NCBI GenBank assembly: GCA_028278205.1
Contig: JANQES010000130.1
Span: 1-64,000 of the forward strand
DNA: 64,000 nt
Origin: Rhodothermales bacterium
GTDB lineage: Bacteria; Bacteroidota; Rhodothermia; Rhodothermales; Bin80
Direction: 5' to 3'
Made by a program: the position numbers and the translations under genes. Positions 35,430-46,847 of the stretch are shown here, one piece after another (position 1 is the stretch's first letter; the number at the start of each line of letters is the position of its first letter). Under the pieces are notes generated by a model that was given only the letters and a program-made list of their open reading frames with translations, made no database searches and was not told where the DNA came from.

Positions 35430-37574
35430 TCAATTCAAAATCGGCCAGAAGACGCCGAAGCGGAGGCGTTGGGCAGGCAGGGGGTAGATGGGCACGATCT
35501 GGTTGCCCAGAAGCACCTGGGTGCCGCTGAACGCGTTTTCATAGGCCAGAAAGAGCCGGGCCGTGCGTACAGCGGCTTCGGCCACCACGTCGACCGTGCC
35601 CGACGCGGGCAGGAAGCCCGACGCGGGGTAGAAGTCATCTTCCGCGCGGGGGAGGACGAGCAGGCCGGTGGGCGCGTGCAGGGTGCGACTGCGCAGCTCC
35701 GTCCAGAACCGCCCGCGCACCGAGAGGTCGAGGATGAGGTCGTTGGTGAAGAGAGCGTAGCGCGCGCCGAGGCGTCCCTGGACGAAGAACGTCGGGAGGG
35801 CGGCATCCATGCGGCGGTGCGCGTCTGAGGCGTTGGCGTCGAGGAAGCGGACGAGGGTGGGCTGGGCCGTGGCGTAGAAGCCGCGCCGGGCCGTCCGTCG
35901 CCAGCCCAGGTCGCTGCCGAGGCCGAGGCGTTGGAACGGCGCCGGCGCCACCCGCGCTTCGATGCTGTCTTCGGTGGCGGTGGTGTAGAGATCGAGCGGT
36001 TTCGATTCTTCGTGCGCAAAGCCGAAGACCGCCACGTCGAAAGCGCGCGCGCGGAAGCGCAGGCCGGCGCGGCCTTGCGAGACCCGCCCGTCCGGTATTT
36101 TATCGACCGGCGCCACGAAGCGCCCGAAGCCGTACTCTTCGACCCACGAGGCGGGTTGCCCGGCGTGCAGCGCCTCGGCAAACACACGCACCGGGCCGAG
36201 GCGCCGGGCCACGCGCGCCGCCCCGCCGGCAAACCGCGCGTGCGCCGTCACGTGGGCGCCGCCTTCGACAATCGCCTCGAACCTGCCCAGGCGCAGCGAG
36301 TCGTGGAGGGTGACGTGCAACTGCGAGCGCGTCGGGTCGCCGGGCAGGGCGTTGCTGCGGGCGAGGCGGTCGGTCCAGGCTTCGACGAGCAGGCGCAGGC
36401 GGTGAGGGCCGATCTGCAGATCCTGATGCACCCGCGCGCCGTAGCGGTTGGTCTTGGCCACGAGCGTATCGGCGCCGGGGTTGCGGTAGCGGAAGGTGTT
36501 GAGCGTGGTGAACGCCGAGATCGTCAGCGGATCCGCGAGGCCGGGCACGAGGCGCGCGCGCAACGTCACCGAGAGGTCATTGCGGATGGTTTGCCGGAAG
36601 GCGTTGGGGTTGCGCACCGTGGCAATCAACTGGTTGTAGATGGCCTCGTACGGCGTGGTCGGATTCACGCCGCTGTGCGCGCCGAGGCGCCGCTGGTTGT
36701 GAAGGTAGGCGGCCTCCACCGACCAGCCCGTCTGCTGATAGCGCACGCGGGTGATCAACTGGCGCATCCGGCGCAGGCGGCTGCCGTCGTAGGCGCCCCT
36801 GGCGGCGTGGCCGCCGTAGCCGAAGAGCACCCGCAACACCCCCGGCCTGCCGAAGAGGCTCAGGCGGCGACGTTGCGTGTGGATAGCCAGGATGCTTTGC
36901 AAGCCCCCGCCGCCCGACCGGTAGTGCATCTCGGTGAAAGGCTGACCGATCTCGTACGGGCGCACCTGGGCGTAGACGGCCATCGGCGCGGCGTGGCGAC
37001 CAGCCTGAAGACCCAACGGTTTGAGGATCGACAGCGGCAGCAAGTCGTAGCGTGGGCGCCCGGTGACGGGGTCGTCGAAGGGCAGCCCGCCCAGCAGGAG
37101 CGCCACGCGGTTCGGGGTGAGGCCGTACGGACTCCACCCGTTCGGCCAGCCGAATTCTCCGAAGTCGTAGAAAAACGACGCCGGGCGGGTTGCCAGCACA
37201 CCGGCGGCATCGAGTTCGAACGAGAGCGCCAGCATCGTGTCGGTAGTTGCCGTGGCTGGCTCAGGCAGGCGGAATCCCATCGGCGGGCCTGTAGGCACAT
37301 GGGGCGCCGTAGAGTCCGGCGTTGCCTGAAGCGAATCGGGAACGACCTGTAGTGAATCCGGCGTCACTTTTAACGTGTCGGGCACCTGGGCGTAGAGCAG
37401 GCCGGGCAGCAGGAGCATGAGGGCGACCGAGAGCGCCGCGCGTTTCGCATTTTGCGTTTCGCGTTTCTGGTTTACTGCGTCAGTCGCCTGCGGCTCGTGT
37501 CGAGGTACGGGTTTTTCTTTTCCAACCCATACCCAGAATCCAGAACCCAGAACCCGGAAACGCAAAACCATCAT
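35430..37574 (-). CDS. Outer-membrane beta-barrel protein with plug-like N-terminus
   Basis: 714 aa from the ATG at 37574. The mature part has a TonB-plug-like start (TPNRVALLLGGLPFDDP), many alternating amphipathic strands and a terminal aromatic (FGVFWPILN), as in outer-membrane barrels. The first 45 or so residues are encoded by a palindromic element (37442-37569). The likely signal peptide (KRAALSVALMLLLPGLLYAQ) begins only after it. No in-frame ATG, GTG or TTG lies between the element and the signal core except the Met in LMLLLPG (37418), so the true start is unclear. The substrate is unknown. Confidence 0.72.
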   Translation of the reverse strand: MMVLRFRVLGSGFWVWVGKEKPVPRHEPQATDAVNQKRETQNAKRAALSVALMLLLPGLLYAQVPDTLKVTPDSLQVVPDSLQATPDSTAPHVPTGPPMGFRLPEPATATTDTMLALSFELDAAGVLATRPASFFYDFGEFGWPNGWSPYGLTPNRVALLLGGLPFDDPVTGRPRYDLLPLSILKPLGLQAGRHAAPMAVYAQVRPYEIGQPFTEMHYRSGGGGLQSILAIHTQRRRLSLFGRPGVLRVLFGYGGHAARGAYDGSRLRRMRQLITRVRYQQTGWSVEAAYLHNQRRLGAHSGVNPTTPYEAIYNQLIATVRNPNAFRQTIRNDLSVTLRARLVPGLADPLTISAFTTLNTFRYRNPGADTLVAKTNRYGARVHQDLQIGPHRLRLLVEAWTDRLARSNALPGDPTRSQLHVTLHDSLRLGRFEAIVEGGAHVTAHARFAGGAARVARRLGPVRVFAEALHAGQPASWVEEYGFGRFVAPVDKIPDGRVSQGRAGLRFRARAFDVAVFGFAHEESKPLDLYTTATEDSIEARVAPAPFQRLGLGSDLGWRRTARRGFYATAQPTLVRFLDANASDAHRRMDAALPTFFVQGRLGARYALFTNDLILDLSVRGRFWTELRSRTLHAPTGLLVLPRAEDDFYPASGFLPASGTVDVVAEAAVRTARLFLAYENAFSGTQVLLGNQIVPIYPLPAQRLRFGVFWPILN
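37442..37569. repeat. Heptad-word element (word GTTTCGC) with the 32-nt core
   Basis: GTTTCGC, ATTTTGC, GTTTCGC, GTTTCTG run from 37442. The core 37470-37501 is the inverse of the core at 3025-3056 and 51595-51626. The right arm holds CCCAGAA, TCCAGAA, CCCAGAA, CCCGGAA and GAAACGCAAAA, the latter pairing with TTTTGCGTTTC of the left arm. It lies inside the open frame of the barrel gene. Confidence 0.85.
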
Positions 37575-37592
37575 CCCTCCTCAGGTTGGAAT

Positions 37593-38252
37593 CTATTCGT
37601 CAGGGAATAAGCCGAAGAGGCGGCTGTCGATGCGGGCGATGATTTCTCGCCGGTCTTCGACATCGTTGACGAAATCGAGTTCATCGACGTCTACGATCAG
37701 CTTGGGGCCGAGGTCGTAGCGTTCGATCCAGTCTTCGTAGAGTTCGCTCAGGCGTTGGAGGTATTCGATCCGGATGGTGTTTTCATATTCGCGCCCGCGT
37801 TGCTGGATGTGATCGACGAGCGTCGGCACGGTCGCGCGCAGGTAGACCAGCAGGTTGGGCGGGCGCAGGTACGACGTCATGATCGAGAACAACTCGGTGT
37901 AGTTGTTATAATCGCGTTCGCTCATAAGGCTCATCTCGTAGAGGTTGCGCGCAAAGATTTCGGCATCCTCGTAGATCGAGCGGTCTTGCACCACCGAGTG
38001 CGGCGCGTTTTCGATCTCACGCTGGTGCTTAAATCGGCTCGACAGAAAGAACACCTGTAGATTAAACGACCAACGCCGCATTTCATTGTAGAAGTCGGCC
38101 AGATAGGGGTTGTCGTCTACGCGTTCGTAGAAGGCCTGCCACTTGAAGTAATCGCTCAGCACTTTGGTGAGCGAGCTTTTGCCCGCGCCGATGTTGCCGG
38201 CGATGGCGACGTATTTTTTGCCCGGAGGCTGCGGCTCGAACGAGGAAGCCAT
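37593..38252 (-). CDS. Deoxynucleoside kinase (dAK/dGK/dCK type)
   Basis: 219 aa from the ATG at 38252 (MASSFEPQPPGKKY). P-loop GNIGAGKSS, then FYERVDDNPYLADFYNEM, FFLSSRFKHQ, VVQDRSIYEDAEIFARNLY (the DRS motif of the family) and QRGREYENTIRIEYLQRL (lid Arg). It phosphorylates deoxynucleosides (dA, dG or dC) with ATP for salvage; specificity cannot be read. A longer start upstream is possible but adds only a disordered segment. Confidence 0.92.
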   Translation of the reverse strand: MASSFEPQPPGKKYVAIAGNIGAGKSSLTKVLSDYFKWQAFYERVDDNPYLADFYNEMRRWSFNLQVFFLSSRFKHQREIENAPHSVVQDRSIYEDAEIFARNLYEMSLMSERDYNNYTELFSIMTSYLRPPNLLVYLRATVPTLVDHIQQRGREYENTIRIEYLQRLSELYEDWIERYDLGPKLIVDVDELDFVNDVEDRREIIARIDSRLFGLFPDE

Positions 38253-38435
38253 GCGCGTGGTGGTATTGCTCTGTTTCGAGGGAGTCTCGGGCGGAAAATA
38301 CGCACGCGGCGCCTGTTGATTTCTCAATTCTTGCGGATTTTTCTGAAAGAGCAGAGGTTATATTTCCAGGGTTGATGTGTCTATACTATTAAGGGAAGGA
38401 TGTGCAAAGCGATAGTCTCGCTATGATGCGTTGAA

Positions 38436-38517
38436 CGCAGGATTACCGCAGAGCACGCAGAGTTCGCTGAGAAGGCGACAGTTTTATCCGCGACCTCTGC
38501 GCTCTCCGCGGTAATGA
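38436..38517. repeat. Nonad-word inverted repeat (CGCAGAG words)
   Basis: GATTACCGCAGA, then GCACGCAGA and GTTCGCTGA, repeat at 9-bp spacing from 38440. The inverse, GACCTCTGCGCTCTCCGCGG followed by TAAT, runs at about 38482-38515, so ATTACCGC pairs with GCGGTAAT. The loop is about 20 nt. It lies in the 315-bp gap between the divergent kinase and thioredoxin-like genes; the rest of that gap shows nothing I can name. Same plan as the other elements, with period 9. Confidence 0.75.
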
Positions 38518-38567
38518 TAATTCGCTCCTTCAGACTTCAAAGACTACAATCAATCTCCACGAATGCC

Positions 38568-39107
38568 ATGATCTTCCGAATGATACTTTTGACAGCGCTG
38601 GCCCTGGCCGGCCTCGGGTGTGGGTCTACGCAAGACCTGCTCTACCCCGAAGCGCCGCCCCTCGACCTGACGACCATCGGCGGCGATCCCATCGACGCGG
38701 ATGAGTACGCCGGCAAGGTGGTCTTCGTCGAGTTCTGGGCGTCGTGGTGCGGCCCCTGCCATCGCGCCTTTCCCCACATCCAGGAAGCCTACGATACCTA
38801 CAAAGACAACCCGGACGTCGCCTTCCTGCTGATCAACACCAGTTGGGGCGATACCCGCGAGCAGGCAGCCCTCTACCTTTCGCTCAAGCAATACACGTTC
38901 CCCACGGCCTGGGACGACGGCGGGCGCCTTGCCAAAGCCTTCCGCGTCAAGAGCATCCCCACGACCTTCGTCCTGGGTCGCGACGGACGCATCCGGTACA
39001 AGAAAGTCGGCTTCAACCCGGCCTTCGGCAATGCCAAAACCTACAGCAAACACATCGAAAAAGAACTGCAACGACCCCGCGAAGCCGAGGTGGTGCAGAT
39101 ACAATAA
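38568..39107 (+). CDS. TlpA-like thioredoxin-fold lipoprotein
   Basis: 179 aa from the ATG at 38568. Lipobox LAGLGC. The thioredoxin fold follows with KVVFVEFWASWCGPCHRAFP (redox CGPC), LINTSWGDTREQAALYL and the cis-Pro motif KSIPTTFVLG. TlpA/ResA-like proteins reduce or mature disulfides of envelope proteins, such as cytochrome c or outer-membrane partners. An earlier ATG (38514) would add a non-signal stretch and overlap the repeat. Confidence 0.9.
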   Translation: MIFRMILLTALALAGLGCGSTQDLLYPEAPPLDLTTIGGDPIDADEYAGKVVFVEFWASWCGPCHRAFPHIQEAYDTYKDNPDVAFLLINTSWGDTREQAALYLSLKQYTFPTAWDDGGRLAKAFRVKSIPTTFVLGRDGRIRYKKVGFNPAFGNAKTYSKHIEKELQRPREAEVVQIQ

Positions 39108-39331
39108 GGCCGGGGCGCGGTTGATTGGCTGTGTGAATTTGCTAGGAAGACTTTCTCCGGGGCGCGACGGTAAAAAAGAAATTTTTTGGCGGATTGACGG
39201 TCTAATCTGCGCTTTAATAAGTAAGTGGGTGTCTGGGACACGGCAAAATCGGGGCGAGGGTCTGCTCCATTTAAGGATGTCCACGAGATGCTACTACACT
39301 CCACCATCCACTAATATAAACGGTATAGGTC

Positions 39332-39658
39332 ATGAACGAACACTCTAAGCCGTCACCCAAGCCTGGTCGGAACAGACGGGGTACACATTCCGAGCCGTCG
39401 CGCCTGGAACAAATCGAAGACGCCTTGCACAGGCTGTCGAAAAAGGTTGGAAAGCTCAACAGAGAGCGTAAAGACATGAAGGTTGATTATGAGAGCGAAC
39501 TCGCCGCGCTGAAAGAGACCCGTGCCGCTCTCGCCGCTGAAGTCACGGCCTTGCGGAAGATCAGGGCCGCCCTCGAAGGCGAAGTGGGTAAGATGGGCGA
39601 GCAGGTCGAGGCGATGGCCGGCGATGACGACCCGGACAAGCGTGACCCTCCTGATTGA
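39332..39658 (+). CDS. Small coiled-coil protein of unknown function
   Basis: 108 aa. The N-terminus is basic and disordered (SKPSPKPGRNRRG). A heptad-patterned helix follows from about 25 to 93 (LEQIEDALHRLSKKVGKLNR, LAALKETRAALAAEVTALRK) and the tail is acidic. Some short stretches repeat (ALKETRAAL and ALRKIRAAL). No family recognised. A terminator-like hairpin lies 60 bp downstream. Confidence 0.55.
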   Translation: MNEHSKPSPKPGRNRRGTHSEPSRLEQIEDALHRLSKKVGKLNRERKDMKVDYESELAALKETRAALAAEVTALRKIRAALEGEVGKMGEQVEAMAGDDDPDKRDPPD

Positions 39659-39721
39659 TGGATCAAGTGCCGCAGACTCAGGGAACATGCATCCTGGCTC
39701 CCGAGGTTGTTTTTAGTTTTC

Positions 39722-39786
39722 CGTATTACGGAGGGCTGGCCCTCTGTTCGATGTGTTTGAACGGGGGCGGCCCCTCCGTATTTTTT
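39722..39786 (+). terminator. Terminator-like hairpin
   Basis: ACGGAGGG (39727-39734) pairs with CCCTCCGT (39772-39779), with additional pairs inside, and TTTTTT follows. It fits the end of the transcript of the coiled-coil gene. Confidence 0.6.
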
Positions 39787-39910
39787 GCGTTTGTTTTTTT
39801 CCCGCGCTTGAAGTATGGTTTATAAGGAGCCTGTCGTCGGGTTGCTTTTGGCCGAAAAACCCGATGTGCTCCATCGAACCATTTCAACCATAAACGCGTG
39901 GAGGTGTATT

Positions 39911-39982
39911 ATGATAGTCAAGACAGGCATCAGAGCAGGAGGAGGGGATGATGATACCGGCAAAAAAGAGGATGATCCCTGA
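39911..39982 (+). CDS. 23-residue peptide with a VKTxIRAGG motif
   Basis: ATG at 39911 preceded by a strong GGAGGTG site (about 39900-39906). The peptide starts MIVKTGIRAGGG and ends with DDDTGKKEDDP before TGA. The VKTxI(K/R)AGG start is shared, as far as I recall, with families of short cyanobacterial and other bacterial peptides of unknown role, some suspected RiPP precursors. It lies between a coiled-coil gene and a terminator, on the strand opposite to the Ser/Thr kinase. The rest of the 39659-40135 gap holds two terminator-like hairpins and nothing else I can identify. Confidence 0.5.
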   Translation: MIVKTGIRAGGGDDDTGKKEDDP

Positions 39983-40062
39983 TGAATTCAGTGATCTTAG
40001 GATAAGAAAAGAGTGTCGCGTTATTGCAGACCTGTGAGGAAGCGAGGCCTCGTCAGTCAATG

Positions 40063-40095
40063 AGAGAGTCCGGTGTGCCCTGCCGGGCTCTCTTG
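40063..40095. terminator. Terminator-like hairpin between the peptide gene and the kinase end
   Basis: AGAGAGTCCGG (40063-40073) pairs with CCGGGCTCTCT (40083-40093) and TTGTT follows. The stem is strong, and the tail on the plus strand is short. It can serve as a two-way barrier between the plus-strand peptide and the minus-strand kinase gene, which converge here. Confidence 0.55.
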
Positions 40096-40135
40096 TTGCC
40101 TGTTATTTTAGCTCAATCACTTCTGTTACTTCATC

Positions 40136-43051
<2,916 letters not shown>

Positions 43052-43227
43052 GTGGAGTCACCTCAAGTTAGATACAGCACGAACTGCCATGATACGCTAC
43101 CGCATGACGATACCCTATATAACAATAATATTTCGAACACTTTTGCAAGAGGGGCCTTCATTCTAACAAGCGATGCGCGCAGGCGCTGGCCTGCTCTGGT
43201 TGCCGCGGTCGTGCGTTGGTTTATGGG

Positions 43228-44562
43228 TCAGGAGTCTTCTTTAAGCGCCTGGTGCAAATAGGCGCGGGCGCGTTTCCAAAGCCGCTCTACGGTCCGGACG
43301 GAGGTGTCGAGCACTTCGGCGGTCTCTTTCGTAGAGAGCCCGCCAAAGAACTTACACTCGACGACCTTGCCGAGCTGCGGATCCAGGGCCGAGAGCCGTT
43401 TGAGGGCTTCGTCGAGATCCAGCAGGCGTTCACTGCGGTCTTTAGACATATGCAAGGCCTCGTCTAACGGGACCTGGTCTTTGCGCCCGGCTCGTTTGCC
43501 GGCGTTGCGACGTCGGGCATAGTCAATCAAGATCCGTCGCATGATCTCACAGGATAAGGCGTAAAAATGCGCCCGATTCCGCCACGTAATCCGTGTATGA
43601 TCAACAAGTTTGAGATAAGCTTCATGGACGAGGTCTACGGTGGCCAGGGTATGGCCTTTGCGTTCGCCCTGCAACTCGCGATGGGCGATCTGTACCAGTT
43701 CCGCATAGACGACGACCCAGAGCCGATCCTGGGCGTTGGTGTCGCCGCTGCTGGCATCCATGAGGGCCTGGGTAAGGTCGGATGCTTCTTCCGGGCGGCG
43801 TCGCCGAGGGCGAAGCATACGGCCTGGCCGGGGCGTTTCAGCCGTTTCCTGGCTTTCGACGAGGCGTGCCTGCACGACACGGTGTTCTTTAAACATGCCT
43901 GCTTCGATAGCCAGGTGTAAGGCTTCGGCCTGAGCCGGAGACATTTCGAGCCTCAGCTTTACACTGCCGGGTCCCTTATGCATAATTCGTATCTCCTTCT
44001 TTGTTTTGAGAAACGCGTGGATAGCCTCCATTAATTGATCTTGTTCAGCATCATCGAAATCATTGAAGTCCCTGTCAATGGTGATTTCTATTTCCGCTTT
44101 CTTCTCAGATGTCTCAGCGGTGGTTTGTAAGGCCGTGTCCAGAGAATCCAGAAGACGTTGCAGACCCTGAGGACGATGCATTTCCGGGAATAAATCAACA
44201 TAGTCAAAATCCCTCAAGTTTCTGATCTCATCGATTTCCACATCAGGTATTTCGCACGCTGAAAAACGAACAGGAATTAAAAAAATCTCCCCGGGCCTGT
44301 ATTGTTGATACTTTTTGATGGCATACCGCGCTTGCGGGAAAATGCCTGCCGGTTTTTTTGATACAGCTTCGTTAGAAAGACATAAGACAAACGCCCCGCA
44401 TCGATCGATGGCCAAAAGCACCTCGGACTCCCGAACCTGACCGGGCAAGATATCATGATCCCACCAAACAGAAATGTTGTTCTGTTGAAGGTCTTCTCGT
44501 AATCGCTCGGCTTCGGCCTTGTTCTCGTGATAGTAGGAAAGGAATACTTGTTGCGTAGACAT
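43228..44562 (-). CDS. TIR domain - linker domain - ECF sigma factor fusion
   Basis: 444 aa. Residues 5-135 form a TIR domain (VFLSYYHENKAEAERLREDL, VWWDHDILPG, AFVLCLSNEAVS). Residues 155-225 form a small alpha/beta domain (IEITIDRDFNDFDDAEQDQL, GPGSVKLRLEM) that recalls the TRADD-N-like domains of bacterial conflict proteins, a family guess only. Residues 260-440 form an ECF sigma factor: sigma2 (HTLATVDLVHEAYLKL, ILIDYARRRNAGKRAG) and sigma4 (LSTKETAEVLDTSVRTVERL). The usual catalytic Glu of TIR NADases appears replaced by Gln77 (GIFPQARYAI), so it may be a sensor or scaffold. Upstream of, and co-directional with, the TPR kinase. Confidence 0.88.
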   Translation of the reverse strand: MSTQQVFLSYYHENKAEAERLREDLQQNNISVWWDHDILPGQVRESEVLLAIDRCGAFVLCLSNEAVSKKPAGIFPQARYAIKKYQQYRPGEIFLIPVRFSACEIPDVEIDEIRNLRDFDYVDLFPEMHRPQGLQRLLDSLDTALQTTAETSEKKAEIEITIDRDFNDFDDAEQDQLMEAIHAFLKTKKEIRIMHKGPGSVKLRLEMSPAQAEALHLAIEAGMFKEHRVVQARLVESQETAETPRPGRMLRPRRRRPEEASDLTQALMDASSGDTNAQDRLWVVVYAELVQIAHRELQGERKGHTLATVDLVHEAYLKLVDHTRITWRNRAHFYALSCEIMRRILIDYARRRNAGKRAGRKDQVPLDEALHMSKDRSERLLDLDEALKRLSALDPQLGKVVECKFFGGLSTKETAEVLDTSVRTVERLWKRARAYLHQALKEDS

Positions 44563-45018
44563 CGTAACCTTCCTCTTCGTGTTCGTCTGTTGATCTTTGA
44601 TTGTGGTACGTAATCGACGAGGCAGCCTTGCTCGGCCAAAGCAGGGGCTCAGCGTTCCCGTAGTAAATCAGGTAGAGTAGGGGCCGTTACTAAAGACGTC
44701 GCGGACCGTTGCGTTATCGTTCATCAAAACAATCCAGGATGGAACACATAGATTCGATAACCACAGAAGTTACAGTTTTTTGTCCTCTTTTTCCTCTTGC
44801 TTCGGTCTTCAGGCTGCGGGTGTAGGTGGTGTAGGGAGGGAGCCTACCTCGGAACGCGTCTTTTTCCTACGGGCAAACAGGGGTATTCCTTGTCAACATA
44901 AAGGCGCCGGGGGCTGCACTCTTAGACTATCAATAGGCGTCAGATCCCCGTTTTAGGCGTCATGTCCCCGTTGCGTCTCTCGTGTTTTTGTGGATTAACA
45001 ACATTTGGAGGTGAGGCT
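44563..45018. other. 456-bp intergenic region with little identifiable content
   Basis: It separates the divergent sigma fusion and the secreted beta-rich protein, so it should hold promoters for both. It contains the tandem 20-bp repeat annotated at 44934-44972. No RNA gene or member of the heptad family was found. Confidence 0.4.
44934..44972. promoter_or_regulatory. Tandem direct repeat, possible operator
   Basis: TAGGCGTCAGATCCCCGTT (44934-44952) is followed, 20 bp start to start, by TAGGCGTCATGTCCCCGTT (44954-44972). Two bases differ. It lies about 47 bp upstream of the ATG at 45019. Two copies at about two DNA turns suit a dimeric regulator or sigma-factor site, but nothing here identifies the binder. 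Confidence 0.45.
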
Positions 45019-45858
45019 ATGAAACGGTCGTTACTATGGATTTTCAGTGTACTGGCCCTGGGTACCTTCCTCGCGTTACTGCCTCTGAGCGCCGCCGCCC
45101 AGACCCTCTGGACCAGCCCGGATCAGGGCAGCAACCTTGCCCTGGAATGGCTCCGCCCCGAATTCGATGAAGGCGACGACCTGTCGTTCTTCACTTCGGG
45201 GCTTTTCCTCTCCGGACGCGCGATGCTTTCGGACAATGTGGCCCTCGTCGCGGATCTGCCCTTCGCCTTCGTCGATGCCGACTTTGAATTCGGCGGGAGT
45301 GAATCGGACGTGACGATGGGTAACCCCCTGCTCGGTCTGGAAGTTCAGCGGGGGTCTTTCTGGCTCGATACGGGCTTGCGTGTGCCGCTGGCGCCCTCGG
45401 ACAACGCCGCCGTCTGGTATGGCTTCTGGTCGGATTATGATCGCTGCGAAGCCTTTATGCCCGACGTCCTGTCGGCCTTTGGGGCGATCAATTATCAGTT
45501 CCGGCGGCCCGATTCTCACTTCAGCATGCGCCTCCGGGGCGGCCCGCTGATGCTGGTGGAAACAGAGGAAGACGTGCTCGAAGACAACACCGAATTCTTT
45601 GCCATCTACAGCCTACAAGGCTGGTACGACACGCCGAAGATGCGCTTTGGCGCCGGCTTCACCGGGCGTCTGTGGGCCACCGAAAGCGACCTCGACTTCG
45701 GCGAGCGCTCGGCGCACAGCCTGGGGCTGACGCTGGCCGGCAAGTTCGGAGGCGTCGAGCCGGGCCTGCACTTCCGGCTGCCGCTCGATGAAGATGTGGA
45801 TGAGGTTATGGACTACTCCATCGGCCTCAACGTGACGGTGCCTTTCGGGCAGCGCTAA
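45019..45858 (+). CDS. Secreted, beta-rich outer-membrane-like protein
   Basis: 279 aa from the ATG at 45019, preceded by GGAGGTGAGGCT. Signal peptide to AAAQ (about 30). The mature chain is made of alternating strands (LSFFTSGLFLSGRAMLSD, DVTMGNPLLGLEVQRG, GFGAIN-type turns, SIGLNVTVPFGQR at the end) and looks like a small porin or transporter-like barrel. No family recognised. It faces away from the TIR-sigma/kinase pair, which may control it; that is a guess from position. Confidence 0.75.
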   Translation: MKRSLLWIFSVLALGTFLALLPLSAAAQTLWTSPDQGSNLALEWLRPEFDEGDDLSFFTSGLFLSGRAMLSDNVALVADLPFAFVDADFEFGGSESDVTMGNPLLGLEVQRGSFWLDTGLRVPLAPSDNAAVWYGFWSDYDRCEAFMPDVLSAFGAINYQFRRPDSHFSMRLRGGPLMLVETEEDVLEDNTEFFAIYSLQGWYDTPKMRFGAGFTGRLWATESDLDFGERSAHSLGLTLAGKFGGVEPGLHFRLPLDEDVDEVMDYSIGLNVTVPFGQR

Positions 45859-45908
45859 GGCTGGTTGCTAAGCCGGTTGACTCATGGGGTGCCCGGCACT
45901 TTTATGAC

Positions 45909-46798
45909 GATTGATTACTTACTTCGGTAACGGCAGAACCGAAAGTCCCCCTTCGAAGGTAATGTCATCAACTTAAGGAAAATCGACTGCGGGTGCGTAT
46001 CATCCCTCTAAAAACCACCTTGATCATGCAAAAAAAACCTCCGCATCCTCGAAGACCTCAAGACGACCCTCCACGATGAGGCTTTCAAGCAGGTCTGCAA
46101 AATGAACCAACTTCGATGTGATCAACCAGATCACGCTCGATGCGCAGTTGGTGCCCTACCAAAGCGACGAGTGCGTCTTGGCGCTCGACCATCTACAGCG
46201 TTTGGCGCAAGTTGAAGAGCGGGCACGCCCCGAGATTTGGCTAATGGATATGGGCTATCCGGCCTTTTATTGGATGGCGCTGCTGCTGCACTACAAGCGG
46301 GAGTTCGTCATTCGGGTCTATCCGGGTTTTTGCACAGAAGTCGATGCGTTCTTGGCCAGCGGGGCCTCGGAGGGTCTCATCGAGATCGATGTCTTTGCCG
46401 AAGGCCGGGGGTCAACCCGAAGTTTAGGCAGTATCTGCCTGCTGTCGAGGCCTGTGTCTTGCGCCTGCGCATGGTGGTGCTGGGCCCGGGGGTAAGCCGT
46501 TGCTGTTGTTGACTTCGTTGCTGGATCCGGCGGAGTTTTCCTCGGCTGATCTGGGCTCTCTCTACCGGTGTCGTTGGCCGGTAGAGACGCACTTCGATCT
46601 ATGAGGATCTCAGGCAGCAGATCAAGCGCAACAAGGTGCCGATCCGTCCGGGTCGTCGCTTTCGGCGCAAGCGACGACATCACTCCAAGTACAGCATCAA
46701 TAGGAAGAGGGCGCTGTAGCGCCGGTTCCCTTAAGTTGATGACATTACCTTCAAAGGGGGACTTTTCTGTAGTGCCAGTACCGAGGTAAGGAATCAAG
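45909..46798. mobile_element. Degenerate IS4-like insertion sequence with about 68-bp terminal inverted repeats
   Basis: The left end (about 45911-45977) and right end (about 46731-46796) are inverted copies: both read TTGATT(A/C)CTTAC(T/C)TCGGTA at the tip and then AGTCCCCCTT, TGAAGGTAATG and TCATCAACTTAAGG further in, with scattered differences. Between them lie broken pieces of a DDE transposase. Total length about 890 bp, shorter than a complete IS4-family element, so it cannot move by itself. Confidence 0.8.
46018..46720 (+). pseudogene. Broken IS4-family transposase
   Basis: Pieces in several frames: LEDLKTTLHDEAFKQVC at about 46040-46100, then VINQITLDAQLVPYQSDE (46118 on) and LALDHLQRLAQVE, and finally SLYRCRWPVETHFDLYEDLR-like sequence around 46557-46610, the conserved Y(2)R(3)E region of IS4 transposases. 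Frameshifts and at least one stop separate them, and much of the normal length is missing. Confidence 0.75.
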
Positions 46799-46847
46799 CT
46801 TCATCAAAGTGTTGAGCCCTATCCCTCTATCCTGAATCAACAAAGCC

